In this document: positions 13,201-22,257 of the stretch, piece by piece
Numbering within the stretch: the stretch's first letter is position 1
Layout: each line of letters starts with the position of its first letter
Assembly (NCBI GenBank): GCA_036925085.1
Contig: JAUPFP010000105.1
Coordinates: 124,001 to 188,000, forward strand
Direction of reading: 5' to 3'
Source of the DNA: Brachycybe producta
Taxonomy: Eukaryota; Arthropoda; Diplopoda; Playtdesmida; Andrognathidae
Length of the DNA: 64,000 nt
Notes under the pieces: model-generated
Told to the model about the DNA's origin: nothing
What the model saw: only the letters and a program-made list of their open reading frames with translations
The model's database searches: none
Position numbers and translations under genes: made by a program

Positions 13201-14204
13201 TACGCACTTGTGCGCACGTGTACGCACATGTACGCACTTGTGCGCACGTGTACGCACATGTACGCACTTGTGCGCACGTGTACGCACATGTACGCACTTG
13301 TGCGCATGTGTACGCACATGTACGCACTTGTGCGCATGTGTACGCACATGTACGCACGTGTGCGCATGTGTACGCACATGTACACACGTGTGCGCATGTG
13401 TACGCACATGTACACACGTGTGCGCATGTGTACGCACATGTACACACGTGTGCACATGTGTACGCACATGTACACACGTGTACGCACATGTACACACGTG
13501 TGCGCATGTGTACGCACATGTACACACGTGTGCGCATGTGTATATAGATAATCACACATGTATGTACTCATGTACATGACATAGTTACATGTGATGCGCA
13601 TGCGTCATTCATTTGTAATAATATGGGTTTAAAATGAAAATACGTCACATGTATTCTAATATACAAAAATAATAACAGAACATAGAAAGGAACACCCCTC
13701 CTAAACAATAGAAAAGTCCCCCCTTTCGAATGCTACAACTGGAAAGAGGAAGAATCTCGATTTTTTGAGAAAAAAATTACGTTTTTAAAAAATCGAAATT
13801 TTATATATCGAATCGCTCTAAAATTTCCAGTTTTTCCAGTTTCATCGTCAGAATGTTTACATCATTTTAGGTCTGATGACATTTTATTGTAGGTGGTTCC
13901 GTTTTCGAGTTGTTCGACCCACTAAAAATTATGTCCAAAAACTCAAAATTTGTTTCTAAAAAATTCATAAAAAAATAACCCATGGGTAAAATTTTCTAAT
14001 TTTTTGTTAGGAGCTTCATATTGACCCACGGAATCAAATAAAAAATACTGCATGTCTTTATCTCATTCCGTTCTTGAGTTGTTCGAGGAACTAAATCGGG
14101 TTCCGGACACACACACAGCCACACAGACACACAGACATCCTTTTTTTGCCCCTTTTCTTGCATGATCCTATATACCTCCATTGCTCTTTAGAGCAATGGA
14201 GGTC
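10211..14204. mobile_element. Candidate TIR element carrying the satellite
   Basis: The motif GACCTCCATTGCT starts at 10211, and its inverse AGCAATGGAGGTC ends at 14204. A second, direct copy (TACCTCCATTGCTC) at 14173-14186 forms a perfect 13-bp-arm hairpin with the terminal one (14174-14203). Between them lie the satellite and about 600 bp of AT-rich unique sequence (13600-14170) with a CACACAGACACACAGACA run. No target-site duplication is visible, so the element status is inferred from the symmetric ends only. Confidence 0.45.
10267..13541. repeat. 3.3 kb alternating purine-pyrimidine satellite (10/30/32-bp units)
   Basis: The array is built from 10-bp monomers TGTRCGCRYR. From about 10860 to 11380 three monomers form a 30-bp unit repeated about 17 times; from about 10640 to 10860 the unit is 32 bp. 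The third monomer changes along the array: CGCATG at the left edge, CGCGCG from about 10480, CGCACG from about 11390, and CGCATG again from about 13300. A block of about 590 bp near 11600-12190 is repeated at about 12200-12780, including the rare variants GTGTATGCAC and GTGGTACGCAC. Frames of about 1,100 codons stay open on both strands only because the repeat lacks stop codons. Confidence 0.95.
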
Positions 14205-14335
14205 AAAAAGCTTTTACGCCAGTTTGAAAATGAACCCACTTTAAACAGACTAGATGTATTTTCTTTTGTCAATAAAAAAAACTTATTTTGAAAGATATGA
14301 ACATGAAAATACAAACGTTTCTGCTATCACTCTTA

Positions 14336-15537
14336 TGGCACATTCACACTAGGCTGGTTTACGAGCCGCTGGTTGCTGCTGGCTATTAGCAGCAACATCA
14401 AGCAGCAGCTGCTTTGAGTTCACACTTGTATAGACACTGCTGTATTTGTAGCACACAGAGAAAAGAATCATGGCGATATGGTGAGAGGCGATTGGCAGTA
14501 GTTGAGGAAGGAGTGGAGTTTCAACTAGCTGCTAGTGCTACTACTAGCCATGCTTTGACATGCTTTTAGTAGCGAGAAGGGCTGGTAAATAGCTGCTAAA
14601 GTTGGACATGTTCAACTTCACCAGCTGCTGTTACAATCACTAGTCTGCTGGTGAAAGCAGCTGCTGTTGCAATCACTAGTCTGCTGGTGAAAGCAGCTGC
14701 TGTTGCAATCACTAGTCTGCTGGTGAAAGCAGCTGCTGTTGCAATCACTAGTCTGCTGGTGAAAGCAGCTGCTGTTGCAATCACTAGTCTGCTGGTGAAA
14801 GCAGCTGCTGTTGCAATCACTAGTCTGCTGGTGAAAGCAGCTGCTGTTGCAATCACTAGTCTGCTGGTGAAAGCAGCTGCTGTTGCAATCACTAGTCTGC
14901 TGGTGAAAGCAGCTGCTGTTGCAATCACTAGTCTGCTGGTGAAAGCAGCTGCTGTTGCAATCACTAGTCTGCTGGTGAAAGCAGCTGCTGTTGCAATCAC
15001 TAGTCTGCTGGTGAAAGCAGCTGCTGTTGCAATCACTAGTCTGCTGGTGAAAGCAGCTGCTGTTGCAATCACTAGTCTGCTGGTGAAAGCAGCTGCTGTT
15101 GCAATCACTAGTCTGCTGGTGAAAGCAGCTGCTGTTGCAATCACTAGTCTGCTGGTGAAAGCAGCTGCTGTTGCAATCACTAGTCTGCTGGTGAAAGCAG
15201 CTGCTGTTGCTATCACTAATCTGCTGGTGAAAGCAGCTGCTGTTGCAATCACTAGTCTGCTGGTGAAAGCAGCTGCTGTTGCAATCACTAGTCTGCTGGT
15301 GAAAGCAGCTGCTGTTGCAATCACTAGTCTGCTGGTGAAAGCAGCTGCTGTTGCAATCACTAGTCTGCTGGTGAAAGCAGCTGCTGTTGCAATCACTAGT
15401 CTGCTGGTGAAAGCAGCTGCTGTTGCAATCACTAGTCTGCTGGTGAAAGCAGCTGCTGGTAGCAGTTCACACTATGCTGGTAGCTTTCTACAACAGGCAA
15501 CCAGCAGCTGGTAAACCAGCCTAGTGTGAATGCACCA
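14336..15537. mobile_element. PIF/Harbinger-like MITE, copy 2, enlarged by an internal array
   Basis: The ends TGGCACATTCACAC and GTGTGAATGCACCA are flanked by TTA on both sides. Sequence next to the ends matches copy 1 (CTAGGCTGGTTTAC, CAGCAGCAGCTGCTTT). Copy 1 is 425 bp; this one is 1.2 kb because one internal segment has been multiplied. Confidence 0.85.
14620..15455. repeat. 36-bp tandem array, 23 copies
   Basis: CAATCACTAG recurs every 36 bp from 14634 to 15426, giving 23 copies. They are almost identical; the clearest variants are the first unit (TTACAATC) and one near 15209 (GCTATCACTAAT). Because 36 is a multiple of three, frames stay open on both strands (one reads KAAAVAITSLLV repeatedly), but this is a by-product of the repeat and not a gene. 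There are no spacers, so it is not a CRISPR array. Confidence 0.95.
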
Positions 15538-15540
15538 TTA

Positions 15541-15924
15541 GTTAGCTTAGCGCTCTAGCAGCATATTCTGAACTGCTACTAGCAGCTGCTTTTCCAGCAG
15601 GCTAGTGATTTTAACAGCGGCTGGTGAAGTTGGACATGGCCAACTTTAGCAGCTACCAGCTGGTCATGTAACTCCCTTCCTGCTGCTGCCATCTAGTGTG
15701 AACTTTTTGTTGCTAGTAGTGGCACTAGGGGTAGTTGAAACTCCACTGCTTGGGTTGGTTGTTGTTAGAGTTTGTGTTTTTGCAAGACGGTGATTGGATG
15801 ACTTGCACTGCTAATACCAGCAATGACTGGACAAGTGTGAACCCAAAGCAGCTGCTGCTTGCTGTTGCTTCTAATAGCCAGCAGCAACCAGCGGCTTGTA
15901 AACCAGCCTAGTGTGACTGCCGCT
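15541..15924. mobile_element. PIF/Harbinger-like MITE, copy 3, left end lost
   Basis: This piece lies directly beside copy 2 and follows copy 1 closely over its length (CTCTAGCAGCAT, then CAGGCTAGTGATTTTAACAG, ending in CTAGTGTGACTGCCGCT followed by TTA). The left terminus is missing or rearranged. Confidence 0.75.
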
Positions 15925-16549
15925 TTAGGAATATAAAAATTTCAGTTTTACTTCACAGTCGAAGATATATGGCGCTTCTGCTATTGTGCCTAAAATGCAC
16001 AAAAATCAAAATTTGAAAATCAGCTGGCCATAAAACACCATAAAGATGAAATGGTTGAAATCTTCAAAAAATAATATTAGTGAGAAACACGTTTGTTGGA
16101 CACAAAGAAACATAGTGACTTTAGTGCTAAAACTTCTCAAACATTTCACCAAATATCAAGAAAAAACTGTCCTGTTCTAAATAAGAGAATTAATTGTTCA
16201 AGAGCCAATTCTTTATCATGTAAAAGTCAACACCTACTCAAAATGCCAAAGTAGATGCTCCGTTTCCTTTGCGGAAACTTTATTCATACATAAAAATTGC
16301 ACACACTCATTTCTTGAGCACTTACTCCGCTTCTTGTTAAGTAGCTGCTCAATTTTTATTCATACAACCACCCACTAAGAACAAAACAATCTTTAAATTT
16401 ATTCCATAAGTTGCTTTCAGAAAATCAGACCAACAGACTATACCTGCGATTTTCCATACAAACGACGACGTACAAACGATTCAGTGAAAATGGGATATAT
16501 ATATTTTTTTTACAAGAATTCAGTTATAATTGCGATATTTCATAAATAT

Positions 16550-16555
16550 TTTATT
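16550..16555 (-). terminator. Poly(A) signal of gene A
   Basis: AATAAA on the minus strand, about 70 nt after the stop codon of gene A. The same hexamer at the same spacing is present in B (29965-29970), C (37891-37896) and, at about 100 nt, D (43008-43013). Confidence 0.75.
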
Positions 16556-16625
16556 TCCATAATTTCATGAAACTCAGTACATACTGAATAGACAGAAATA
16601 GAACAGTGGATAGTAAAGTTGTAAA

Positions 16626-16823
16626 CTAACCATTCTTAGTAAAACATTCAAATTTAAAAGGGCCACCAGGATTTGGCAAACACTCTTCATTAGGAGCACA
16701 ACAATCATAATCACAGTAAGTATCCCCAGGTGGACACTCAGAGTTATCTCCACCCTGACACATGCCTAAGCTAAGAATGCTTAGCAGTAGCAGTAGTCCA
16801 AATAAGATCCTTTTATCAACCAT
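16626..16823 (-). CDS. Secreted six-cysteine peptide A (ICK-like spacing)
   Basis: Encodes 65 aa. The start is the ATG at 16823 (MVDKR). An upstream TTG frame only covers the end of the 5' UTR, and the acceptor TTTATCCTTAG sits just before it at 16842. In the spliced frame a TGA lies upstream with no other ATG between, which supports this start. Residues 1-22 are a signal peptide with a run of leucines; cleavage is likely before Q23, which could cyclise to pyroglutamate. The mature part is 43 aa with cysteines spaced C-x6-C-x3-CC-x5-C-x11-C and ends in KNG, where the final Gly might be an amidation site. Three acidic clusters (GDNSE, GDTY, NEE) make it acidic. The cysteine order resembles inhibitor cystine knot peptides, but the x5 loop is slightly outside the classical range and I recognise no family. 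Function unknown: an antimicrobial, inhibitor, signalling or toxin-like role is possible. Confidence 0.8.
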   Translation of the reverse strand: MVDKRILFGLLLLLSILSLGMCQGGDNSECPPGDTYCDYDCCAPNEECLPNPGGPFKFECFTKNG

Positions 16824-17098
16824 TTTAAATACGAAACGCAACTAAGGATAAAAAATACATTGTTTTAGAAACCTAAATTCATTTCAAATACATTTCTATT
16901 GAATACTTAAATTCGAAATTAAAGCACTAAATAGCTTTTTTTTAAGGATGTTTCAGAAATAAGTTAAAACTCCATTTCAATCGTTTATAACATTTTGTTT
17001 AAGAATTCCACTTTTAATTTAAGATATATTGGGATAACTGATTTGGGAAGAATAAACCACATTGCAAAATGTTTTTTCTTTCTTCAGAACAACATTAA

Positions 17099-17342
17099 GG
17101 CTAGGGCCACGCTTGCGTTCACCGAAGAGCGTTTTCACAACGTCGCGACAGAAACGCTGCCCATTGTTTCTTATGTAATTAACCATACTTGCACTCAGGT
17201 CGCAACTTTTTCAACGCTTTTTCTAATAACGTGAGAAAACAATAGCCAGCATCACGTCATCATCCATGGGCAGCATGATATAATATGGATATGGCCGCGG
17301 CGATCGTGTTGCAGCAACCAGAACGCAAGCATAACCATAGCC
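17099..17342. mobile_element. Harbinger-like MITE (TAA target duplication)
   Basis: The ends GGCTAGGGCCACGCTTGCGT and ACGCAAGCATAACCATAGCC are inverted copies flanked by TAA. Gene B has an uninterrupted AACATTAATATG at the matching place (near 30590), an empty site that confirms both the insertion and its 3-bp duplication. Confidence 0.85.
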
Positions 17343-17598
17343 TAAGATGAGATTCAAAAAGTTTTAGGTTACGTTTTTACATTGAAACATCTCCTACACG
17401 CGCGGATTAAAATACACAGTCACCTTTTGTACATCAAATAGAAGTCAAGAAATGTAGATTCTCCTCAATATAAAATTGCCATAATAGTTAATTTTAAAAT
17501 ACTTTTATTCCGTGTTTCCACTTGAGAAAAAAATGTGGGAGAAAATGCGTTTTAATCTAGATAATGCATAAATAATCACCCAAAAAGTACATTCTACA

Positions 17599-18467
17599 CA
17601 GGGTGGCAGTAATTTAAATCACATTGATTTAAATCATGATTTAAATCAAATGATTTTTTTAGAAAAAAATTTACATTTATTTAAATACTAGTGGGGTAAC
17701 CCGTCATAAACGACAGAAGCAAAATTCACAGGCAATTGTGCCCAGCATTAGAATTTCTTTTCCTCCACCCTTTTATGATGTCAGTCCAAGTAACAAACCA
17801 ATTAGAAATTGATGACGTTCATAAAAGGCCTGAGGAAAAGAAATTCTAATGCTGGGCACAGTTGCCCGTGATAAATTCTAGTTTAATTTTGCTACTATTA
17901 TCCACTATTACCCCCCCCCCCCCCCCCAAACCTAAATTTTACAGTGGAGTAATTTGAAAGTTTTTCTCTTCATTGAAGGAATAGGACTTAACATGGTATA
18001 CCACCATCTAGCAGCCAATGTGTAAAACTGTGGACTTACCACTGTTTACTACTGATAGAATTTGACAAGCTGTTTAAAAAGCACAAATTTTACATCTTAT
18101 GAAGATGTAAAATCGTTTTTTTTTTAAGTGACTTAACACAGTTTACCTCAGAGGTACTGAGATTTGCTTTGGGAACTGAAAAGGCTGCAAAGCTCGTGTT
18201 TACGTTTAGAATATTAAATTAAAAGTGCTTGAAATTTATTATTTTCAAATTTGAATGTTTCTTAACATTTTTTTTTCTTCTTTTGCAATTATTTTACTAA
18301 CTTAACAATTAACAATGCTATTAATACTCATTTTTGCAAACATCGTCATAAAAAAAAATTTAATATTTCATATAAATGAAAAAAAAAATCAAACAAATCT
18401 GATTTAAATAAAAAAAAATCGATTTATTTGATTTTTAAAAAAAAAATAAAAAAAATCAGCCACCCTG
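17599..18467. mobile_element. hAT-like non-autonomous element (8-bp target duplication)
   Basis: Inverted ends CAGGGTGGC and GCCACCCTG are flanked by a perfect 8-bp duplication ATTCTACA (17591-17598 and 18468-18475), diagnostic of hAT. Subterminal regions are rich in ATTTAAATC. No transposase is encoded. A Helitron remnant starting at 17688 lies inside, next to the left end. Confidence 0.85.
17688..17905 (-). mobile_element. Helitron 3'-end remnant with a long hairpin
   Basis: On the minus strand the element ends TTACCCCACTAG, next to a host T, with the terminal stem slightly decayed. It is the same family as the intact copies at 44817-45262 and 21093-28740. Inside, GCCCAGCATTAGAATTTC (about 17741) and its inverse (about 17838) form a hairpin with arms of about 38 bp. 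The 5' end is not found. Confidence 0.7.
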
Positions 18468-18962
18468 ATTCTACAATACGTAAAGCTGAATAATTTAATG
18501 TTTTCAATTAGTCGAATGTATTTTGAACTTGCAAGGAATACTGTGGTCGCCATTGTTAACATTTCTTTTTGGTTTTGCTAAGATTCTAATTTAGCTTTCC
18601 CTAATAGGGCAGATTTAACTAAAGCTCTACCTCGCAATAATGCCGTTTTAGTGTAGATAAATAATGGTCAGAAAAAGCAATTTATGGTTTAGTTAAAGTG
18701 ATAGGGGGTTACTCACTTCAATAGACCAATTATAAATCAAACTACTGTACTATTGTGAATAGACTGAGGGCCATGTGTGTGTGTGTGTGTGTGTGTTGTG
18801 CTGTCATATTGAATTCCTTTTCTCCTAATAGTGACATTACATTGCAGCAATAATGAAAATGCATTAGATAATTTCACCGTATAGTAAACTGATATTATTC
18901 AACAGTTGAAATTTTCACAATTTACACTTTCAAATGAACTTTGAACTTCTTTTGAAAGTTAC

Positions 18963-19325
18963 TTTTTATACCTCGTTTCCATTTAGAAAAGTTAAATGCA
19001 GTTGCAAAAATAACTGGTTAGTTTTTAGTGAAAACGAACAAAGCTAAATTAATTATGGTTTAACTAGAATACAATGCTGTTAACTCAGATACTTAGATGC
19101 AACATGGTTAAAAACATTACTGAAGGCGGCAACTGAGATCACTCAATGTTTGATTGAAAAAAGAGTGAAAACAAACATAAGAGAAGCTGTCGCAAAATCA
19201 TTAAATGTTTTAAAAATTACAACCAATCAAAGTGAATTTTCTAGCTTGACAGAAAGTTAACTATAATCTTGGTGATGTAAAAGTAGTTAATTTTTTTTAT
19301 AATGAGAACGAGGTATAAAAAGCTG
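18963..19325. mobile_element. Old mariner-like MITE in the intron, shared by the whole family
   Basis: TATACCTCGTTTCCATTTAG at the left is the inverse of the right end ATAATGAGAACGAGGTATA. A related pair is found at the matching place in the left-edge unit (about 1043-1395), B and C, and a shortened one in D (about 43610-43682). It therefore entered before the gene family expanded. A TA or TATA duplication is plausible but overlaps the symmetric end. Confidence 0.6.
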
Positions 19326-19393
19326 AATAGGCCTACCTTTTACCCCCTGCATCTGCTCTACTACACCTGATAAATTAGATAAAATTCTTACCA

Positions 19394-19487
19394 CTTGGAA
19401 AAGAGAAATTTCAAGTCAATTAAAACAGCCTGGACAAGTTGCTTTAAGAAAATGTACTATTTCACCATCTAGAGCACAGTATATATA
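19394..19487 (-). promoter_or_regulatory. TATA box and non-coding exon 1 of gene A
   Basis: TATATATA (19487-19480, minus) lies about 90 nt before the donor at 19394. With a start about 30 nt after the TATA box, exon 1 would be roughly 55-60 nt of 5' UTR, with a TGA in the coding frame and no usable ATG. The exon sequence is conserved in the left-edge unit, B and C. Confidence 0.6.
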
Positions 19488-19712
19488 CAGAAAGCATTGC
19501 CATAAATGTGTAAAAATAACTATTGTTCATATGTACTTAAAGTTTGAAAAACATCTTTTCTTCAAAATGTCATCTTCTGTCTTAGATCAAAGAGGATTTC
19601 AAAGCAAAAAGTTCTGTCAGTCACGCAATTGACAACTAATTATACAAAACGTCAAGCAATTATGTAAGTATGTTCAATGTATTCATGTATGCACAGCTTT
19701 TGAATTGACACA

Positions 19713-19783
19713 TGTTTAATAAAACAATCGCTATGGGTCGTATTCAGAATACGACACATAATGCTCAATTGTTTTATTAAACA
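19713..19783. repeat. Conserved hairpin upstream of gene A
   Basis: A 71-bp palindrome: outer arms TGTTTAATAAAACAA and its inverse, with inner symmetric core GTCGTATTCAGAATACGAC. It lies about 230 nt upstream of the TATA box. The same hairpin is upstream of C (41065-41135) and, somewhat decayed, of B (35609-35675). It may be a short MITE or a regulatory hairpin. Confidence 0.7.
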
Positions 19784-20466
19784 TTGCAAGATTATCCAAA
19801 GGTAGAGTAAGAAAGGTAGAAGGAAAGGTAGAAAGGTAAGAAATTTAAAGTAAGATAGGTGAAATTTCCTTCCTTGCATACTTTCAGGAAGACATTGAAA
19901 TATCTACATATAAATGAATTATTCAAAGTACATAAATTCCCTTTTCAGTGGAATTTGCTTCTGCATCATACCTAAGAGCAGCTTAAACTTGACACTTTAC
20001 GTCGAAACAAAAAGTGTTCGTTTTCAGCAGACAATTGATTCCTATGGGGCCATTCAGTATTCAAACAAGACACCGCCACCCTATTTTTGTTTTGCTAAAC
20101 AGTGTCAATGAGTGTTCGCAATGGTGATCAAGGTCATAACAGTTGAATGCGGTGGTCCGTGTGATGCATACCACATCTACCACCGTGCAGTGGCGTAGAT
20201 AGACTTTTTGGCGCCCAGGGGCAAGGTATAAATATGGTGCCCCCCATAACCACTAAGCCAACACAGGATATAGAATATAATTAAAATTTTCTCATAAAAA
20301 ACCATTATAGTCTAACTCAAATTTTAATTTTTATCTTTTCAACAACAATAAAAATGTTAGTAACAGTTCTATATTATTGTATTCATCTATTCTAAAAAAT
20401 TATAACAAATTAATTTCTCGGGCCTTTACTCCCGCAAATTTATTTATGTCACTAAAGTCTATTTTA

Positions 20467-20718
20467 TCAACGGAATCCTTCTTTCTCTACACTAAGAACT
20501 GCGAGATTACAGAGGCGATTCTGTTCCGTCGACGCCCTTAGATACGATAAAATGAGCTTCAGCTTGCTCAAGGAACGCTCACAGCTGGCCATTGATATTG
20601 CAATTGTTAGTAGAATTTGCAGAGCTACGCACAAATTTGGAAATGTATCATCACCATAAGACACAATGAAAAAGATTAATTCCAAGGGCGTCGATGGCAA
20701 AGCATCACCTCGCGCCAC
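20467..20718 (-). pseudogene. hAT transposase C-terminal dimerisation domain fragment
   Basis: An 83-residue frame that contains the hallmark of the hAT dimerisation domain as found in ZMYM1-like transposases: CVALQILLTIAISMASCERS, then LSKLKLILSYLR and LCNLAVLSVEKE. It ends at the natural C-terminus of such proteins. An acceptor-like TTTTTTGTTTTTAG precedes it near 20743, suggesting that it was a last exon. The catalytic core is not seen in the remaining hAT sequence, so the element cannot mobilise itself. Confidence 0.8.
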
Positions 20719-21266
20719 TTAATTTTCTTCCTAACATGATCTAAAAACAAAAAACTAAGAAAAACGACATAACTCTGAAAAAAAAAAAATGAATTACCGA
20801 ATTGCATACATATATTTTTCTTCTTTATGAAATCACAACAACAAAATCAACCACGTCAAAAATATTATGAATATTATGCGTGAGTACGTTCACTGAATCA
20901 GAAATGGCAATACATTAACTGAAAAAATGAAGGTAGCGATATTAGATGCTAGTAAGTTGTTCGAGAAATTTTCGGTGAAACCTAATTTTTGTATGAATTT
21001 TTACGTGGCTACTGTTGCAACCTAAAAATCATACATAAATGTCAACAAGTGTTACTAAGTTTTTACATAGACAGCTAAAATTATTTTAAGTACTAGTGGG
21101 GTAACCCGTCATAAATGACGGGAGCATCTAGTTTCTTTTTGTGTGACTGTCCGGTTGTCATGAAGCAATTCGCCTTGACCACTTATGTTTTTTATAAGCA
21201 CCTTAATATTGTTACAGGTATGTGAAGACAGGGAGATACAGTCGTGTGCCCCGCCCCTTTATGACT

Positions 21267-21368
21267 GTCAGACCAAATATCAACCAATTGGAAATTGAAA
21301 AGAACGGGGCATGTGACGTCAGACCAAATAACAACCAATTCAAAATTGAAAAGAACGGGGCATGTGAC
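21267..21368. repeat. 51-bp tandem duplication in the Helitron
   Basis: Two adjacent copies (21267-21317 and 21318-21368) start GTCAGACCAAATA and end AACGGGGCATGTGAC, with about four differences. Confidence 0.85.
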
Positions 21369-21440
21369 ATCAGACGACATAACAAAATAATTAAAAGTTG
21401 CTGGCCCTCATAAAAAGGCGGGGAAAACGACTGTATTTTA

Positions 21441-21455
21441 CTGTCTTTACTTGCC
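21441..21455 (+). repeat. Target-site duplication of LINE 1 (left copy)
   Basis: CTGTCTTTACTTGCC here and at 27672-27686 are identical 15-mers bracketing the LINE. An exact, undecayed duplication points to recent insertion. Confidence 0.85.
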
Positions 21456-22257
21456 CCCCATAGCTAGCATCGCCTTGTCGTGGTGTGGGGGCTTGTCGGA
21501 TCCTCCGAGGGCTGTACCGGCCAAGGTCCAACCAAGTCGGGGTGGCCTCGGAGATAAATCCTACTAAATGATACAACTGTCTTCTCTGTGCCATAGTTCT
21601 TCTTTTCCTATATATGGCACCATCCCATCAAACCCCTACCTGGCACTTTGCGCCACTTCTAGTTGTATCCACACTTTGTTCCCAAGTGGATACAACGGTC
21701 AGAATAATTGACCATCCCGAACCAGCTTAAGCCCCCCTGCTAACCAGCAGAGGGGGAAGCGTAGGTGAACCTGGAGAACATTCAAGGGTGTCACCGAAAC
21801 TTCCAGGCTGTTGATACCGCTTGATCTGACCATGAATAATGAAATGGAATACCTTCCACGTGGGGAACACTCTCCCCAGAACATAACCAATCTGGAAGGA
21901 GACACGTGGGCATGGTAGATCTTGAAGGTGTGGGTACCCACCGGCATTGGAAATCTGAACAAGGGATGGTACCTCCCAAAGTCAGAGATCGATGTTTTGT
22001 GCAACAATGCTATTGGCACGCGTTGAAGCACTTACTAGGCGTAGTGGTCGGGACTATCGACTCCTAAGAGACCTAGGTAGTAAGAGCAACCAGGGTGGGC
22101 CAGGTTGACCTCCAGACATTAGGGCTTGCCCAGGGTCTATGTCAACTTGGGCCGGAGACCCGTTAGCGCTCCTTGGTGTGCAACCCTGTTGGAGGGGCTG
22201 CCAGATAACCAACCTGGAAGCTGTTGAAACCGAACTAAAAACAATTGTTGCGAAAGT

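Larger units (their letters stand above)
16842..19393 (-). other. Intron of gene A
   Basis: The donor G/GTAAGA at 19394/19393 and acceptor CCTTAG/TTGCG at 16842/16841 are conserved in all four genes. The 2.55 kb intron contains a Harbinger-like MITE, a hAT-like MITE with a Helitron remnant inside it, a GT microsatellite (18773-18799) and an old mariner-like MITE near the donor. Splicing is inferred; no transcript data are available. Confidence 0.7.
16148..20566. repeat. Segmental duplication, copy 1
   Basis: Starting at ACCAAATATCAAG (16148) and ending at GCTTCAGCTTGC (20566), this block matches 37489-41919 almost base for base, about 21.35 kb away in the same orientation. Differences are scattered single bases, small changes in poly-C, poly-A and GT run length, and one concentrated patch in the mature-peptide part of the coding exon. 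The block holds gene A, two MITEs, a Helitron remnant and the left end of a hAT element. Confidence 0.95.

Noticed and set aside
10237-13601. Frames of about 1,100 codons on both strands, reading RTCAYT or HLCARV repeats
   Set aside because: They are by-products of a stop-free satellite. All frames are open, there is no unique sequence, and the repeat unit mutates without regard to codons.
14620-15455. CRISPR-like array
   Set aside because: The 36-bp units are head-to-tail with no spacers, and the genome is eukaryotic.
14596-15514. Frames of 278 and 287 codons reading KAAAVAITSLLV or its reverse-strand equivalent
   Set aside because: They arise because the 36-bp unit is a multiple of three; the array sits inside a MITE.
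16610-16626. GGTTAGT after the stop of A-C as a splice donor leading to a further coding exon
   Set aside because: A conserved AATAAA follows within about 75 nt and no downstream exon was recognised, so a terminal exon is simpler. It is not excluded.
16824-16841. Start of peptide A at the upstream TTG (MRFVFK extension); same in B, C and D
   Set aside because: TTG is not a normal animal start. The 18 nt are the first bases of exon 2 after the acceptor, and the ATG gives a standard signal peptide.
19312-19321. Plus-strand TATAAAAAG as promoter, conserved in several units
   Set aside because: It lies in the terminal inverted repeat of an intronic MITE, is mirrored at the other end (near 18968), and no gene follows on that strand.
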